Source: Candidatus Oleimmundimicrobium americanum
GTDB lineage: Bacteria > Actinomycetota > Aquicultoria > UBA3085 > Oleimmundimicrobiaceae
Assembly (NCBI GenBank): GCA_002366545.1
Contig: DFBH01000057.1
Coordinates: 1-42,175, forward strand
Direction of reading: 5' to 3'
DNA: 42,175 nucleotides
The notes under the pieces are model-generated. The model was given only the letters and a program-made list of their open reading frames with translations, did not search any database and was not told the origin of the DNA. This document shows, piece by piece, positions 32,485-40,302 of this stretch; the first letter of the stretch is position 1; each line of letters opens with the position of its first letter. A program made the translations under genes and the position numbers.

Positions 32485-33798
32485 TTAAACATTCCTCATT
32501 GGATTAAGATTAACCAACTTCCTATCCTCGACAATTATTTTTCCGCCAGCAACCACACAATCAGCAGCCCCATTAAGTTCCCATCCATTAAAGGGTGAAT
32601 TTTTGCTCTTTGATAAAAAGTTATCGGTATCAACCTTTACTTTAGCTTTAGTGTCTATCACGATAATATCAGCATCGCTTCCTATCGACAGCGTCCCTTT
32701 ATTTATATTTAAAACTCGCGCCGGAGCAATTGTAAATTTTTCAATTAATTGCGTCAGACTTAATATTCCGTTTCCAACAATTTTAGTCAGCATAAGAGGC
32801 AAGGTAGTTTCAAGCCCGATCATCCCAAATGAGGCGGCTGAAAATTCAACTTCTTTTTCGTGGAGAGCATGAGGCGCATGGTCACTCGCTATAGCATCAA
32901 TCACGCCTTCCGCAAGAGCTTTGTGAAGAGCTTCAACATCATCTTTTGTTCTCAACGGCGGATTAACTTTACAATTAGTATCGTATTCAATTAACGCTTC
33001 GTCGGTTAACGTCAAATGATGCGGGGTAACATCGCAGGTAACTTGCAAGCCCCGTTTCTTTGCGTCTTCAATCATTCTTACTGAGCCTCTCGTGCTAACA
33101 TGCGTAAAATGAATTCTTGCGCCGGTTAATTCGGCCAAGACGATATCCCGGGCAATTGCAATTTCTTCTGCCGCTGAAGGTACCCCTTTTAAACCGAGAA
33201 TCGTTGAATAATAACCCTCGTTAATCTGTCCCCCCGCAGATAACTCCCCGGACTCGGAATGCGAGATTAATGATACGTTAAACATTCGGCTATACTCCAG
33301 GGCTCTTCGCATAACCCTATCATTTTCCACACACTTGCCGTCATCCGAAAAAGCAACCGCGCCGGCCTGCAAGAGCTCACCCATCTCACTCAATTCTTTA
33401 CCTTCGAGCCCCTTTGTGATGGCGGCAACGGGATAAACGGTAATTAAATTCGCTGCTTTTGATTTGTCAATTATCATCTCCGTGACGGAAGAATCATCGT
33501 TTACAGGATTGGTGTTTGGCATGCAGGCAATGGCAGTAAATCCACCCACCGCAGCCGCCCGACAACCACTTTCAATTGTCTCTTCATCTTCTCGCCCCGG
33601 TTCTCGAAGATGAACATGCATATCTACTAAGCCGGGAGTAAGGACTTTATCTTTTACATCAATTACCTTAAAGCCGGCAGAACCAAGATCTTCTCCCACC
33701 GCGGCAATTTTTCCCGATTCTACCGAGATATCTAAAATTTTATCGATACCGTTGGCAGGATCAATTATTCTGCCCCCTTTAAACAGCAACTTCTCCAA
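32485..33798 (-). CDS. pyrC: Dihydroorotase
   Basis: Class I zinc dihydroorotase that cyclises carbamoyl aspartate. 'DMHVHLREPGREDEET' holds the first metal ligands; 'SHSE', 'HFTHVST' and 'ASDHAPHALHEKE' hold the others. The frame opens at TTG 33813, but GGAGGTGG overlaps that codon. I choose the in-frame TTG at 33798, about 8 nt after the ribosome binding site; 33789 is also possible. All start inside the pyrB 3' end, so translation is coupled. Confidence 0.94.
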   Translation of the reverse strand: MEKLLFKGGRIIDPANGIDKILDISVESGKIAAVGEDLGSAGFKVIDVKDKVLTPGLVDMHVHLREPGREDEETIESGCRAAAVGGFTAIACMPNTNPVNDDSSVTEMIIDKSKAANLITVYPVAAITKGLEGKELSEMGELLQAGAVAFSDDGKCVENDRVMRRALEYSRMFNVSLISHSESGELSAGGQINEGYYSTILGLKGVPSAAEEIAIARDIVLAELTGARIHFTHVSTRGSVRMIEDAKKRGLQVTCDVTPHHLTLTDEALIEYDTNCKVNPPLRTKDDVEALHKALAEGVIDAIASDHAPHALHEKEVEFSAASFGMIGLETTLPLMLTKIVGNGILSLTQLIEKFTIAPARVLNINKGTLSIGSDADIIVIDTKAKVKVDTDNFLSKSKNSPFNGWELNGAADCVVAGGKIIVEDRKLVNLNPMRNV

Positions 33799-34720
33799 CT
33801 GCTCCACCTCCAAGAAGTAAGTAAAGGACGGCCATTCTAATCCCCAATCCGTTTGTCACCTGTTCAGCGGCAACGGTTTGGGGTATATCGGCAACCTCGG
33901 AAGAAATTTCTATGCCCCTGTTCATTGGGCCGGGGTGCATTATCAAAACATCCTTTTTGGCTTTTTTTAACCTTTCCAAATTTAACCCAAACAATTTAGC
34001 ATATTCCCTTATTGACGGGAAAAGACTTTCATTTTGCCTTTCCGTTTGAATTCGCAACATATAGATAACATCAAACTTCCCAATAACCCGGTCAAAATCG
34101 TACGCAACTTCAGCACCCATGGCTTCAATTTTAACCGGAATTAGCGTGGGAGGGGCAATCAGCGTAACCTTCGCACCCATTTTGTTTAAAACCGATATAT
34201 TTGAACGAGCAACTCTGCTGTGAGCTATATCCCCTATTATACCGACGTTAAGATCATTAATTCGGCCAAGTTTTTCCTTAATGGTATATAAATCAAGCAA
34301 GGCTTGGGTGGGATGCTCGTGGGCCCCATCTCCCGCATTTATTACCTTGCATTTTACGTTTTCCGCAAAAAAAATTGCCGCACCGGCTGAAGAATGTCTG
34401 ATAATTACCGCATCCGCTCCAAGGGCTTCGATTGTTTTGGCAGTATCTTTTAATGATTCACCCTTCACCAGACTACTGCCTTTTGCAGATATATTAACCA
34501 CATCGGCGCTTAATCGCTTGGCTGCCAATTCAAAGGAAGTCCTTGTCCTCGTGCTTGGCTCAATAAATAAATTAACTATCGTTCGACCACGTAAAGTCGG
34601 AATTTTTTTAATATCCCGTGTAGAAACTTCCCTAAAAGATTCCGCCAACTCAAGAACGTATTGAATTTCTTCTTTTTTCAAGTCTTTTATGCTTAATAAA
34701 TTCTTTTTCTCTAAAACCAC
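33779..34720 (-). CDS. pyrB: Aspartate carbamoyltransferase catalytic subunit
   Basis: Joins carbamoyl phosphate and aspartate. The phosphate site 'EPSTRTRTSFELAAKRL', the 'GDGAHEHPTQALLD' loop and 'HPGPMNRGIEI' are intact. No pyrI regulatory gene is nearby, so control is probably through PyrR. The start is taken as GTG 34720, with GGAGG 4 nt before it; the longer TTG frame (34735) lacks a site. Confidence 0.94.
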   Translation of the reverse strand: MVLEKKNLLSIKDLKKEEIQYVLELAESFREVSTRDIKKIPTLRGRTIVNLFIEPSTRTRTSFELAAKRLSADVVNISAKGSSLVKGESLKDTAKTIEALGADAVIIRHSSAGAAIFFAENVKCKVINAGDGAHEHPTQALLDLYTIKEKLGRINDLNVGIIGDIAHSRVARSNISVLNKMGAKVTLIAPPTLIPVKIEAMGAEVAYDFDRVIGKFDVIYMLRIQTERQNESLFPSIREYAKLFGLNLERLKKAKKDVLIMHPGPMNRGIEISSEVADIPQTVAAEQVTNGLGIRMAVLYLLLGGGAVGEVAV

Positions 34721-34759
34721 ATTGCCTCCACTCAAAAAAAACTCTTACGTTGACAAAGA

Positions 34760-35317
34760 TTAATTTATATCTTCACGTATATCTACCGAATCAACCCCAT
34801 CCTCTTCCTTTAAATTTACCCACACACGTTCATCTACCGAAGTAGGAATATTTTTACCGACAAAATCGGCGCGTATCGGCAACTCACGATGACCCCTGTC
34901 AACCAATACCGCCAGTTGTATGTTTGCCGGACGCCCAAAATCCATAACCGCATCAAGAGCCGCCCTTACGGTTCTTCCCGTAAACAACACATCATCAATA
35001 AGCACGATGCTTTTCCCTGAGACATCAAAGGGAATTTCGGTTTTTGAAATATGATGAGGAATGGGCCTTTTGGATATATCATCCCTGTAAAAAGCCACGT
35101 CAAGGATACCTACCGGAACCGATTTTTCCTCTATCTCCTCAATGTATTTTGTCAATCTATGGGCCAGATATATCCCACGGCTTTTAATTCCTATCAGCGC
35201 CACATCTTCGGCTCCTCTGTTTTTTTCAACAATCTCGTGAGCCACTCTTTTTAGAGCCCTTTTTATAGAAACTTCATCCATTATTAATTTTTTCTTTGCA
35301 AACTTCATCTCATTCAT
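34760..35317 (-). CDS. pyrR: Pyrimidine operon RNA-binding regulator PyrR / uracil phosphoribosyltransferase
   Basis: UMP-responsive RNA-binding attenuator protein with a PRTase fold. The PRPP loop is 'SIVLIDDVLFTGRTVRAA', and 'LIGIKSRGIYLAHRL' and 'AVLVDRGHRELPIRADFVG' are family segments. 185 aa. GGGAG lies 6 nt before the ATG at 35317. It heads the pyr operon and follows the attenuator described at 35332-35433, to which it should bind when UMP is high, ending transcription early. Confidence 0.96.
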   Translation of the reverse strand: MNEMKFAKKKLIMDEVSIKRALKRVAHEIVEKNRGAEDVALIGIKSRGIYLAHRLTKYIEEIEEKSVPVGILDVAFYRDDISKRPIPHHISKTEIPFDVSGKSIVLIDDVLFTGRTVRAALDAVMDFGRPANIQLAVLVDRGHRELPIRADFVGKNIPTSVDERVWVNLKEEDGVDSVDIREDIN

Positions 35318-35331
35318 TTAATCTCCCGCAT

Positions 35332-35365
35332 AAAAAAATACCTCCCGTTTACTAACGGCAAGGTA
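35332..35365 (-). terminator. pyr operon attenuator terminator
   Basis: On the minus strand TACCT-TG-CCGTT (35365-35354) pairs with AACGG-G-AGGTA (35349-35339) around AGTA, followed by seven T (35338-35332), 14 nt before pyrR. Its left arm CCTTGC (35363-35358) can instead pair with GCAAGG (35416-35411) as an antiterminator. Confidence 0.85.
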
Positions 35366-35408
35366 ATTTATCTAATTCTATTAAATTAAACTTTTCCAAA
35401 TTGTTCAT
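35352..35408 (-). CDS. Possible pyr leader peptide
   Basis: An 18-codon ORF (ATG 35408, or TTG 35399 for 15 codons) follows AAGGAG (35414-35409). The TTG has ideal 9-nt spacing; the ATG abuts the site. The peptide from the ATG is MNNLEKFNLIELDKLPCR. The stop TAG lies in the terminator loop, so a translating ribosome would melt the terminator. It may be chance, since the RNA switch works without it. Confidence 0.35.
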   Translation of the reverse strand: MNNLEKFNLIELDKLPCR

Positions 35409-35415
35409 CTCCTTG

Positions 35416-35433
35416 CTAGTCTCGCTGAACTAG
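35416..35433 (-). promoter_or_regulatory. PyrR-binding hairpin (anti-antiterminator)
   Basis: The RNA AGUUCAGCGAGACU (35431-35418) fits the PyrR consensus ARUCCNGNGAGGYU at all but two positions. Those two are a paired C-G replaced by U-A, a compensating change. CUAGU/ACUAG form the stem. Its 3' arm ACUAG overlaps the 5' strand of the antiterminator, the classic PyrR switch. Confidence 0.8.
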
Positions 35434-35448
35434 TTTAAAGGTTAAATA

Positions 35449-35477
35449 ATCTTAGCAATTATAGTATGCCGTGTCAA
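35449..35477 (-). promoter_or_regulatory. pyr operon promoter
   Basis: TTGACA (35477-35472), 17-nt spacer, TAAGAT (35454-35449). The start near 35442 gives about 125 nt of leader before pyrR. A TATAAT at 35463 lacks a matching -35. Confidence 0.7.
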
Positions 35478-35598
35478 CAAAACATAAATGTCCAAAAAGC
35501 ACCAAAAAATTGTGCGACGTAGGTCTATAAATTTCTTTGTTAATAAGAACGCAGGACAGTATGAGATTTTAAATTGTTTTAAGTACTCATAACACTTT

Positions 35599-36759
35599 TT
35601 AATTAATACTAATCCAATTTCTTAAATTTAACTCCCCTAATTTCTTGTTTCTCTTGATTAAATTAATGGAAGAATTAACAATCCAGGGTTTTTTTGCAAA
35701 TCGCACCATAAGTGTACCGAGCGCAAAATACCTGTTAAATAGGGCATCGATATTCTTTTGATAATTCTCAAGGAATTCTGTCTTAAAATCATTCGCCTTT
35801 AGAGCAGAATCTATTGCCTCCGCCGCGTATTTACCGCTTTCAAGTGCATACATCATACCCTCGCCCGTTAAGGGATTTATGAGACCCGCAGCGTCTCCAA
35901 CCAAAACCATTCCGTCACATGTTGCTTTTTTCACGCCACCCATATAAAGATTTTTACCAACAATTCGGCCAAGACGCTTTGCGTTCTTTAATTTTTTGCT
36001 TGCGTGAACGCTTGAAGTTATAAATCTATCCAATATTTCCGTTATCCTACACCCTTTTTTCTTTAAATCGTCCAAATATATCCCTACACCAACATTTGCA
36101 ATATCGTTTTCTTGAGGAAAAATCCATCCCACGCCGGGCAAAATCACATCTTCACCATAAATCTCCATATAATCATCTATATCGCTAACGCCTTCATAAT
36201 AAGCACGGATTGCAATCGCCACCGCCTTAAAATCTTCCTTATCGATGTCAAGCACCCGTTTGGCAAAGGTTGAAGATGCCCCGTCTGCACAAACGACAAA
36301 CTTTGCGGTCTCCTCAATGTCTTTGCCGTTATGGGTATATTTAACTCCTATAACTCTTCCCGATTCCATGATGACATCGGTTACAGGCGAGCATCCGGGA
36401 AAGTGAGCTCCGGCCTCCTCGGCATGCTCTTTTAAAATCTTGTCAAGCTCGAGACGCGGAACCACAAAACCCCTTCTTGGGTAATCTTTATAAGCCGGAA
36501 AATCGGCAATGCTGCACCCGCCTTTGGACGAGTAAATTTTAACACCCTTTGTTTCTTTGAACCTGCCCTCTAATTTCGGGATAACACCCATATCTTCTAA
36601 AACCCTAACTCCCCTGGGCGTAATGCTATCCCCGCAAATCTTTTCTCTCGGAAATTCGCACTTATCAAGAAAAAGAACCTTATAGCCGGCTTTTGCAAGA
36701 TAATAAGAGGCAGACGAACCGGCCGGTCCGGCCCCAACAACAATAACATCATAATTCAT
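35599..36759 (-). CDS. Geranylgeranyl-reductase-family FAD oxidoreductase
   Basis: 386 aa flavoprotein. The FAD Rossmann motif 'DVIVVGAGPAGSSASYYLAK' is at residues 3-22; 'KICGDSITPRGV' carries the family Cys, and 'LVGDAAGLINPLTGEG' is the second FAD motif. Members saturate isoprenoid chains of archaeal lipids, chlorophyll side chains or menaquinone; in actinobacteria a relative reduces the menaquinone tail. Which lipid this enzyme uses cannot be told here. ATG 36759 puts the FAD motif at the N-terminus; upstream GGTGGTG is a modest ribosome binding site. It stands alone, upstream of the pyr promoter on the same strand. Confidence 0.85.
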   Translation of the reverse strand: MNYDVIVVGAGPAGSSASYYLAKAGYKVLFLDKCEFPREKICGDSITPRGVRVLEDMGVIPKLEGRFKETKGVKIYSSKGGCSIADFPAYKDYPRRGFVVPRLELDKILKEHAEEAGAHFPGCSPVTDVIMESGRVIGVKYTHNGKDIEETAKFVVCADGASSTFAKRVLDIDKEDFKAVAIAIRAYYEGVSDIDDYMEIYGEDVILPGVGWIFPQENDIANVGVGIYLDDLKKKGCRITEILDRFITSSVHASKKLKNAKRLGRIVGKNLYMGGVKKATCDGMVLVGDAAGLINPLTGEGMMYALESGKYAAEAIDSALKANDFKTEFLENYQKNIDALFNRYFALGTLMVRFAKKPWIVNSSINLIKRNKKLGELNLRNWISIN

Positions 36760-36970
36760 GAGCACCACCAAAAAATTAGTTTAGTGAAATATTTAGCAAA
36801 TTACAAGAAAAAACAAAACTAACCTTGGTAAAAATGATTGTTTAGACAATTATCCGATGAGCAACTTGTCCTGTCTCCGACTCTAAAGGATGAGCCCCAG
36901 GCTCAGACTCGAATGAGAGCAAAATCGAAGTTTTCTCTTTTAAGATTGCTTCTACTTTCTTTATGTAGAC

Positions 36971-37024
36971 GATTTGGCCGATGAGCCAGGCTGGTTTTTA
37001 AAGTTCATTGAGCCTGCCCCGTTT
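36971..37024 (+). repeat. REP-like palindromic repeat, copy A
   Basis: GATTTGGCCGATGAGCCAGG starts a 54-nt unit that ends in CTGCCCCGTTTC. TGGC-CGATGA-GCCA is a small palindrome. Copies B (41365) and C (42061) share the core and the tail; a fragment (CAATTATCCGATGAGCAA) lies at 36847. Between this fragment and copy A there is also TGAGCC-CCA-GGCTCA (36891-36905). Confidence 0.55.
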
Positions 37025-37029
37025 CACAA

Positions 37030-37479
37030 TTAAAACAGCTTTTGTTGTGGGGGTTTGATGCCGACGTGGTCTTTAATTCTCTCGATTAGCTCCTGAGCAT
37101 TATCAATGCTCTTTCTCACTTCCTCTTCTGACTCAACAAAACTCGCCTCATACTGCAGTGGATGGCGTTTTCTTCTCATTCTTTTGAATCTTTTAACAAG
37201 ATTGCCGTACTCTTTGCCGAAAACTATATCGGTAAACTCGACTATCGTGGCATGCGTATACTTTTGAGTTGGACGAAATCCATAGTGCCTAATTAACACA
37301 TTGCCCGCATGGATTAAAGCATCATAAGCAGACTTGTAGGCTATTGCTCTATATTTGGGAAGAAGATATCTGGCCGCATTTATCTCAGTCTCCGCAAATT
37401 GAAGAAATTCAACGATTTTGTCCCTGCCGGTTTTTTCCTCTCTAAGCCTGCCGGATTTCACCAAATCATCAAAGTTCAT
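37030..37479 (-). CDS. HEPN-domain protein, module 1
   Basis: 149 aa all-helical HEPN protein. The helix 'YRAIAYKSAYDALIHAGNVL' and the motif 'RMRRKRHP' (R-x5-H, within the RNase motif range R-x4-6-H) support this. In MNT/HEPN toxin-antitoxin pairs the HEPN protein is the toxin (an RNase, or inactivated by AMP transfer from the partner), so that role is possible here. It overlaps the HTH-nucleotidyltransferase gene by 11 nt, the normal antitoxin-toxin coupling. It is paralogous to 40869-41309. Toxicity is inference. Confidence 0.82.
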   Translation of the reverse strand: MNFDDLVKSGRLREEKTGRDKIVEFLQFAETEINAARYLLPKYRAIAYKSAYDALIHAGNVLIRHYGFRPTQKYTHATIVEFTDIVFGKEYGNLVKRFKRMRRKRHPLQYEASFVESEEEVRKSIDNAQELIERIKDHVGIKPPQQKLF

Positions 37480-38044
37480 CTTCGGCGCCTTTCAACAGAA
37501 TTTTGGGCCTTGAGAGAATATTTTGAATAAACGTGTCTTTATTTTTCTTGCGGTCATCATATTCAGCTCTCGAATAGATCGTATAATTAATTTCACGTTT
37601 AAGTTTCTTTTCTAATTCATCTACCTTGGTCATCAGCTCTTCCTCGTCTGATTTGCCAATAATAAGAAGATCAATGTCGCTTGTTCCTGTTTCTTTCATT
37701 GCGGCAAATGAACCGTAAATAAAAGCAATGTCAATTCCCCTCACCACATCCATAATCTCTCTAAGAGCACCCTCCACGCCAATCGTCTTGAAGACAATAT
37801 TTTTAAACTCGTTATAAAGGGGGTGCTCCTTATTTAAACCATAATAGACTAAATTTCCCTCTTTTCTCGACTTAAAGAGCCCATTCCTTTTCAATTTAAG
37901 AAGTTCGCGACGGATATTTGCAACTGAAAATTTTAAAAGACGTTCGAGCTCTCGCAAATAGTATTCCTGTTCGGGATTGGTAAAGTAAAGGCGCAAGAGC
38001 TCTCTTCTTAATTTTGATTTAGTGATGTTAATAATTTCAGACAT
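37469..38044 (-). CDS. Winged-HTH nucleotidyltransferase (MNT antitoxin-like), module 1
   Basis: 191 aa. Residues ~8-75 form a winged HTH ('FTNPEQEYYLRELERLL', recognition helix near 'SVANIRRELLKLKR', wing 'EGNLVYYGLN'). Residues ~100-190 are a minimal nucleotidyltransferase: 'FIYGSFAAMKETGTSDIDLL', with GS and DxD. Fusion of a DNA-binding domain to MNT gives self-regulation in one protein. AAAGGA lies 8 nt before the ATG, inside the operator. The gene is preceded by two abutting palindromes over its promoter. About 50% of residues look shared with module 2 by eye. Confidence 0.85.
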   Translation of the reverse strand: MSEIINITKSKLRRELLRLYFTNPEQEYYLRELERLLKFSVANIRRELLKLKRNGLFKSRKEGNLVYYGLNKEHPLYNEFKNIVFKTIGVEGALREIMDVVRGIDIAFIYGSFAAMKETGTSDIDLLIIGKSDEEELMTKVDELEKKLKREINYTIYSRAEYDDRKKNKDTFIQNILSRPKILLKGAEDEL

Positions 38045-38046
38045 CT

Positions 38047-38090
38047 TTGTAGTCCTTTCTGACTACAATCGTAGTCAACTTTGACTACAA
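38047..38090 (-). promoter_or_regulatory. Twin 22-bp palindromic operator, module 1
   Basis: Two abutting palindromes: TTGTAGTC-N6-GACTACAA (38047-38068, perfect) and TCGTAGTC-N6-GACTACAA (38069-38090, one mismatch). They cover the spacer, the -10 element and the leader of the HTH-nucleotidyltransferase gene. The centres are 22 bp apart, about two helical turns. Confidence 0.85.
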
Positions 38091-38096
38091 CGTCAA
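38068..38096 (-). promoter_or_regulatory. Promoter of module 1
   Basis: TTGACG (38096-38091), 17-nt spacer, TACGAT (38073-38068). The distal palindrome fills the spacer exactly. The start near 38061 leaves about 17 nt of leader. Confidence 0.75.
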
Positions 38097-38100
38097 GTCT

Positions 38101-38393
38101 ATGACCGTATTCCGTAGCCGAAAGATTAGTTATCCAAGTTATTTAAGTCCGGCCCTGTTTTCCTATTTCTGACATCAGAGATATGAAAAGTTTTCCTGAA
38201 ACGAAGAAGAAGAAAGATTTTGGGAAACTGCGGGATGATTTTTTGAAAAGATGATTCGCCTTTTAGCTGATTGAAAAAATTTCAGCTTTATAAAACTGAG
38301 TCGAGCATCAAATCCGCTACCACCAAAAGAACCTTATCGGTTAGTTCTCTTCACTTTTGGCCACTCAAAAACAGAATAAGTCATAAGAACAAA
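38101..38393. other. Spacer between module 1 and the ABC permease
   Basis: 293 nt without a convincing gene. A 23-codon ORF (38183-38254, +) has no ribosome binding site and no recognisable content. A+T-rich, with no strong terminator seen for the permease. Confidence 0.5.
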
Positions 38394-39203
38394 TTAAACT
38401 GCAACATCTCTGCGTATAAACCATATCGCGCCCAAAATCGTGGCCACAACCGAGACTCCCAAAAATACCCAAATTGTCAGACTATCTATTTTGTTATTCA
38501 GCATTGCCGCGGAAAAGTCATAATAATTGAAAAAGGAGAGATATTTTAAATCTTTTAGGTTTTCTTTGAAGCCAGAAATCACATTCATAACATACATAAA
38601 GATAATTATCCCTCCGACAGTAAAATTCGACTTTCCTTTTTCAGAAAATATGCTTGAAGCAAGCATGGAAAGACTAAAAATTGCCAGAGCGAACAAGAAC
38701 CCTAAGATTGACATCGTCCAAAAATTTTCTAATTTATAATCGATCCCATGAATTGCTGCCAGCGGGATCACTGCAAAAATCGACACCGCGCAAAAGGCAA
38801 TAATACTTACAACCCCTGCCAGATATTTGCCAAAGAATATTTTAAGCCGCGAGATTGGCTGCGCAAGTATGGTTTCAATGGTCCCTTTTTCTATTTCTCC
38901 CGCAATTTGGGCTCCGCCAAAAGCTATAACCAGAATAATGACCACTATGGGCCACACTAAACTAAAATGCTCCACCGATATAAATGATTCAAGCTTGGCC
39001 ATGGTAAATTGTGCCGGTTCCATGCCTAATGCTTGAAAAATCTCTTTCGGATAAGCTTGAAGGAGTTTGTCAAATTCTTCCTGCATTTCAGCAAACATTG
39101 GGAACATTGCGACATACATTTCCATAAATATCACTGCTCCTAAAGAGTATGCAATCAGTGATATCTTTCTGTCTTTTATCGTCCTCCAAATAAGGCTAAA
39201 CAT
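38394..39203 (-). CDS. ABC-2 type transporter permease
   Basis: About 269 aa from ATG 39203, with six hydrophobic segments, e.g. 'ISLIAYSLGAVIFMEMYVAM' near the N-terminus, 'LVWPIVVIILVIAFGGAQIA', 'GVVSIIAFCAVSIFAVIPLA' and 'WVFLGVSVVATILGAIWF' near the end. 'EIEKGTIETILAQPISR' is the typical ABC-2 coupling segment. The ATPase stop (TAA) is separated from this ATG by one base, with AGGGGA just upstream, so I prefer this start to the longer frame at 39236. Substrate is unknown: an export system for a lipid, peptide, drug or ion is possible. Confidence 0.85.
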   Translation of the reverse strand: MFSLIWRTIKDRKISLIAYSLGAVIFMEMYVAMFPMFAEMQEEFDKLLQAYPKEIFQALGMEPAQFTMAKLESFISVEHFSLVWPIVVIILVIAFGGAQIAGEIEKGTIETILAQPISRLKIFFGKYLAGVVSIIAFCAVSIFAVIPLAAIHGIDYKLENFWTMSILGFLFALAIFSLSMLASSIFSEKGKSNFTVGGIIIFMYVMNVISGFKENLKDLKYLSFFNYYDFSAAMLNNKIDSLTIWVFLGVSVVATILGAIWFIRRDVAV

Positions 39204-39204
39204 C

Positions 39205-40107
39205 TTATTCCCCTTTATAGAATTCCATGAATACATCCTCTAAAGTTGCGTGAGAAATCTCCAAATCATGCAGCTTATAGCCTGCTAATTTTTCTACAAT
39301 CGGATTAATATCTCCTCGAACTGTTAGGATTAATCCATCTGAAAGTTCTTCAATCCTTTCCACTCCATCAAATTCAAAGTCCGCTTTTTTGAATTCGGCG
39401 TCAAATCTAACTATAATTTTACATAAGCGTTTTTCACCAAGACTGCTTACCTTTTCAATCCCAACCAGTTTTCCTTCTTTGATAATTCCAACCCGGTCAC
39501 AAATTTTTTCTACTTCAGGTAAATTGTGCGATGAGACAAAAATCGTGTGCCCTTTTTCCCGTAACTCATCAAAAATTTCATAAACTTCGTTTTGAAGAAT
39601 CGGGTCAAGGCCAAGAGTTGGCTCATCCATAACAAGTAGCTTCGGCTCATGCATTAATGCCAAAATCAAACCAAGCTTTTGTTTGTTCCCGGAGGAATAG
39701 TGTTTAAACTTTCTGCGTGGATCAAAGTCGAACCGTTTGATCAGATCTTTTGCGTCTTTTGACTTACCCTTTAAGCTTTCGATAAAATCAATGTGATCTT
39801 GTCCTGTCCATTTGTCATGAAGCTGAACATTTCCGGGTAGATATCCTATTTTTTTCTTAAGAGACACCGATTTTGTATGAGCATCTTTATTGAATATTTT
39901 TATACTGCCGGAGGTTGGTCGAATAAAATCCATAATGCAGCGTATCGTTGTTGTCTTACCTGCCCCATTCGGACCCAAGAATCCAAACACCTCTCCTTTC
40001 TCAACTTGAAAAGAGATGCCATCAACTGCCTTAACAAGATATCTCCCCTTAATACCAAAGGAAGAAAAATGTTTTTTTAAATCTGTAACTTCAATAATAT
40101 TTGTCAT
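39205..40107 (-). CDS. ABC transporter ATP-binding protein
   Basis: 300 aa of the CcmA/NatA/DrrA type. Walker A 'GPNGAGKTTTIRCIMDF', signature 'YSSGNKQKLGLILALM' (SSGNK in place of LSGGQ), Walker B 'LLVMDEPTLGLDP', and H-loop 'SSHNLPEVEKICDRV'. The C-terminal ~90 residues form the accessory domain of this group. It pairs with the permease downstream. TACAAT (40121-40116) ends 8 nt before the ATG and no ribosome binding site is visible, so the mRNA may be leaderless. Flanked by the two HTH-nucleotidyltransferase/HEPN modules. Confidence 0.93.
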   Translation of the reverse strand: MTNIIEVTDLKKHFSSFGIKGRYLVKAVDGISFQVEKGEVFGFLGPNGAGKTTTIRCIMDFIRPTSGSIKIFNKDAHTKSVSLKKKIGYLPGNVQLHDKWTGQDHIDFIESLKGKSKDAKDLIKRFDFDPRRKFKHYSSGNKQKLGLILALMHEPKLLVMDEPTLGLDPILQNEVYEIFDELREKGHTIFVSSHNLPEVEKICDRVGIIKEGKLVGIEKVSSLGEKRLCKIIVRFDAEFKKADFEFDGVERIEELSDGLILTVRGDINPIVEKLAGYKLHDLEISHATLEDVFMEFYKGE

Positions 40108-40252
40108 ATTTTTTTATTGTACCACTTAATAAATATAAAAAAACCGGACGTATGAATAATTATTTCAAACCCTGAGGAGATAGTTAATTGTGTGATTTAA
40201 GGAGCAGTTTTTCTATAGATAACTCTATTTCACTACTTATCGCCCCATCTCG

Positions 40253-40281
40253 TTGACATTGTTCTCAAAATCGAGTACAAT
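40253..40281 (+). promoter_or_regulatory. Promoter of module 2
   Basis: TTGACA (40253-40258), 17-nt spacer, TACAAT (40276-40281). The expected start near 40288 is about 4 nt before the ATG at 40292, giving a practically leaderless mRNA. Confidence 0.8.
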
Positions 40282-40302
40282 TGTTCTCATTATGGAGAAC
40301 AA
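40259..40302 (+). promoter_or_regulatory. Twin 22-bp palindromic operator, module 2
   Basis: Two abutting palindromes: TTGTTCTC-N6-GAGTACAA (40259-40280, one mismatch) and TTGTTCTC-N6-GAGAACAA (40281-40302, perfect). The first lies between -35 and -10; the second covers the transcription start and start codon. Same layout as module 1, with a different half-site. Confidence 0.87.

Noticed and set aside
35318..35331. A four- to five-codon ORF (ATG 35331) overlapping the pyrR start
   Set aside because: It has no ribosome binding site and lies in the terminator T-run boundary; likely chance.
35458..35463. TATAAT as the pyr -10 element
   Set aside because: TTGACA is only 8 nt upstream of it and no other -35 fits; TAAGAT at 17-nt spacing is better.
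36845..37003. A 51-codon open frame on the minus strand through the spacer before module 1
   Set aside because: No start codon with a ribosome binding site, and the resemblance to a frame in copy B comes from the nucleotide repeat itself, which is read in different frames in other copies.
38183..38254. A 23-codon plus-strand ORF between module 1 and the permease
   Set aside because: No ribosome binding site, no family resemblance, and Lys/Asp-rich sequence expected by chance in A+T-rich DNA.
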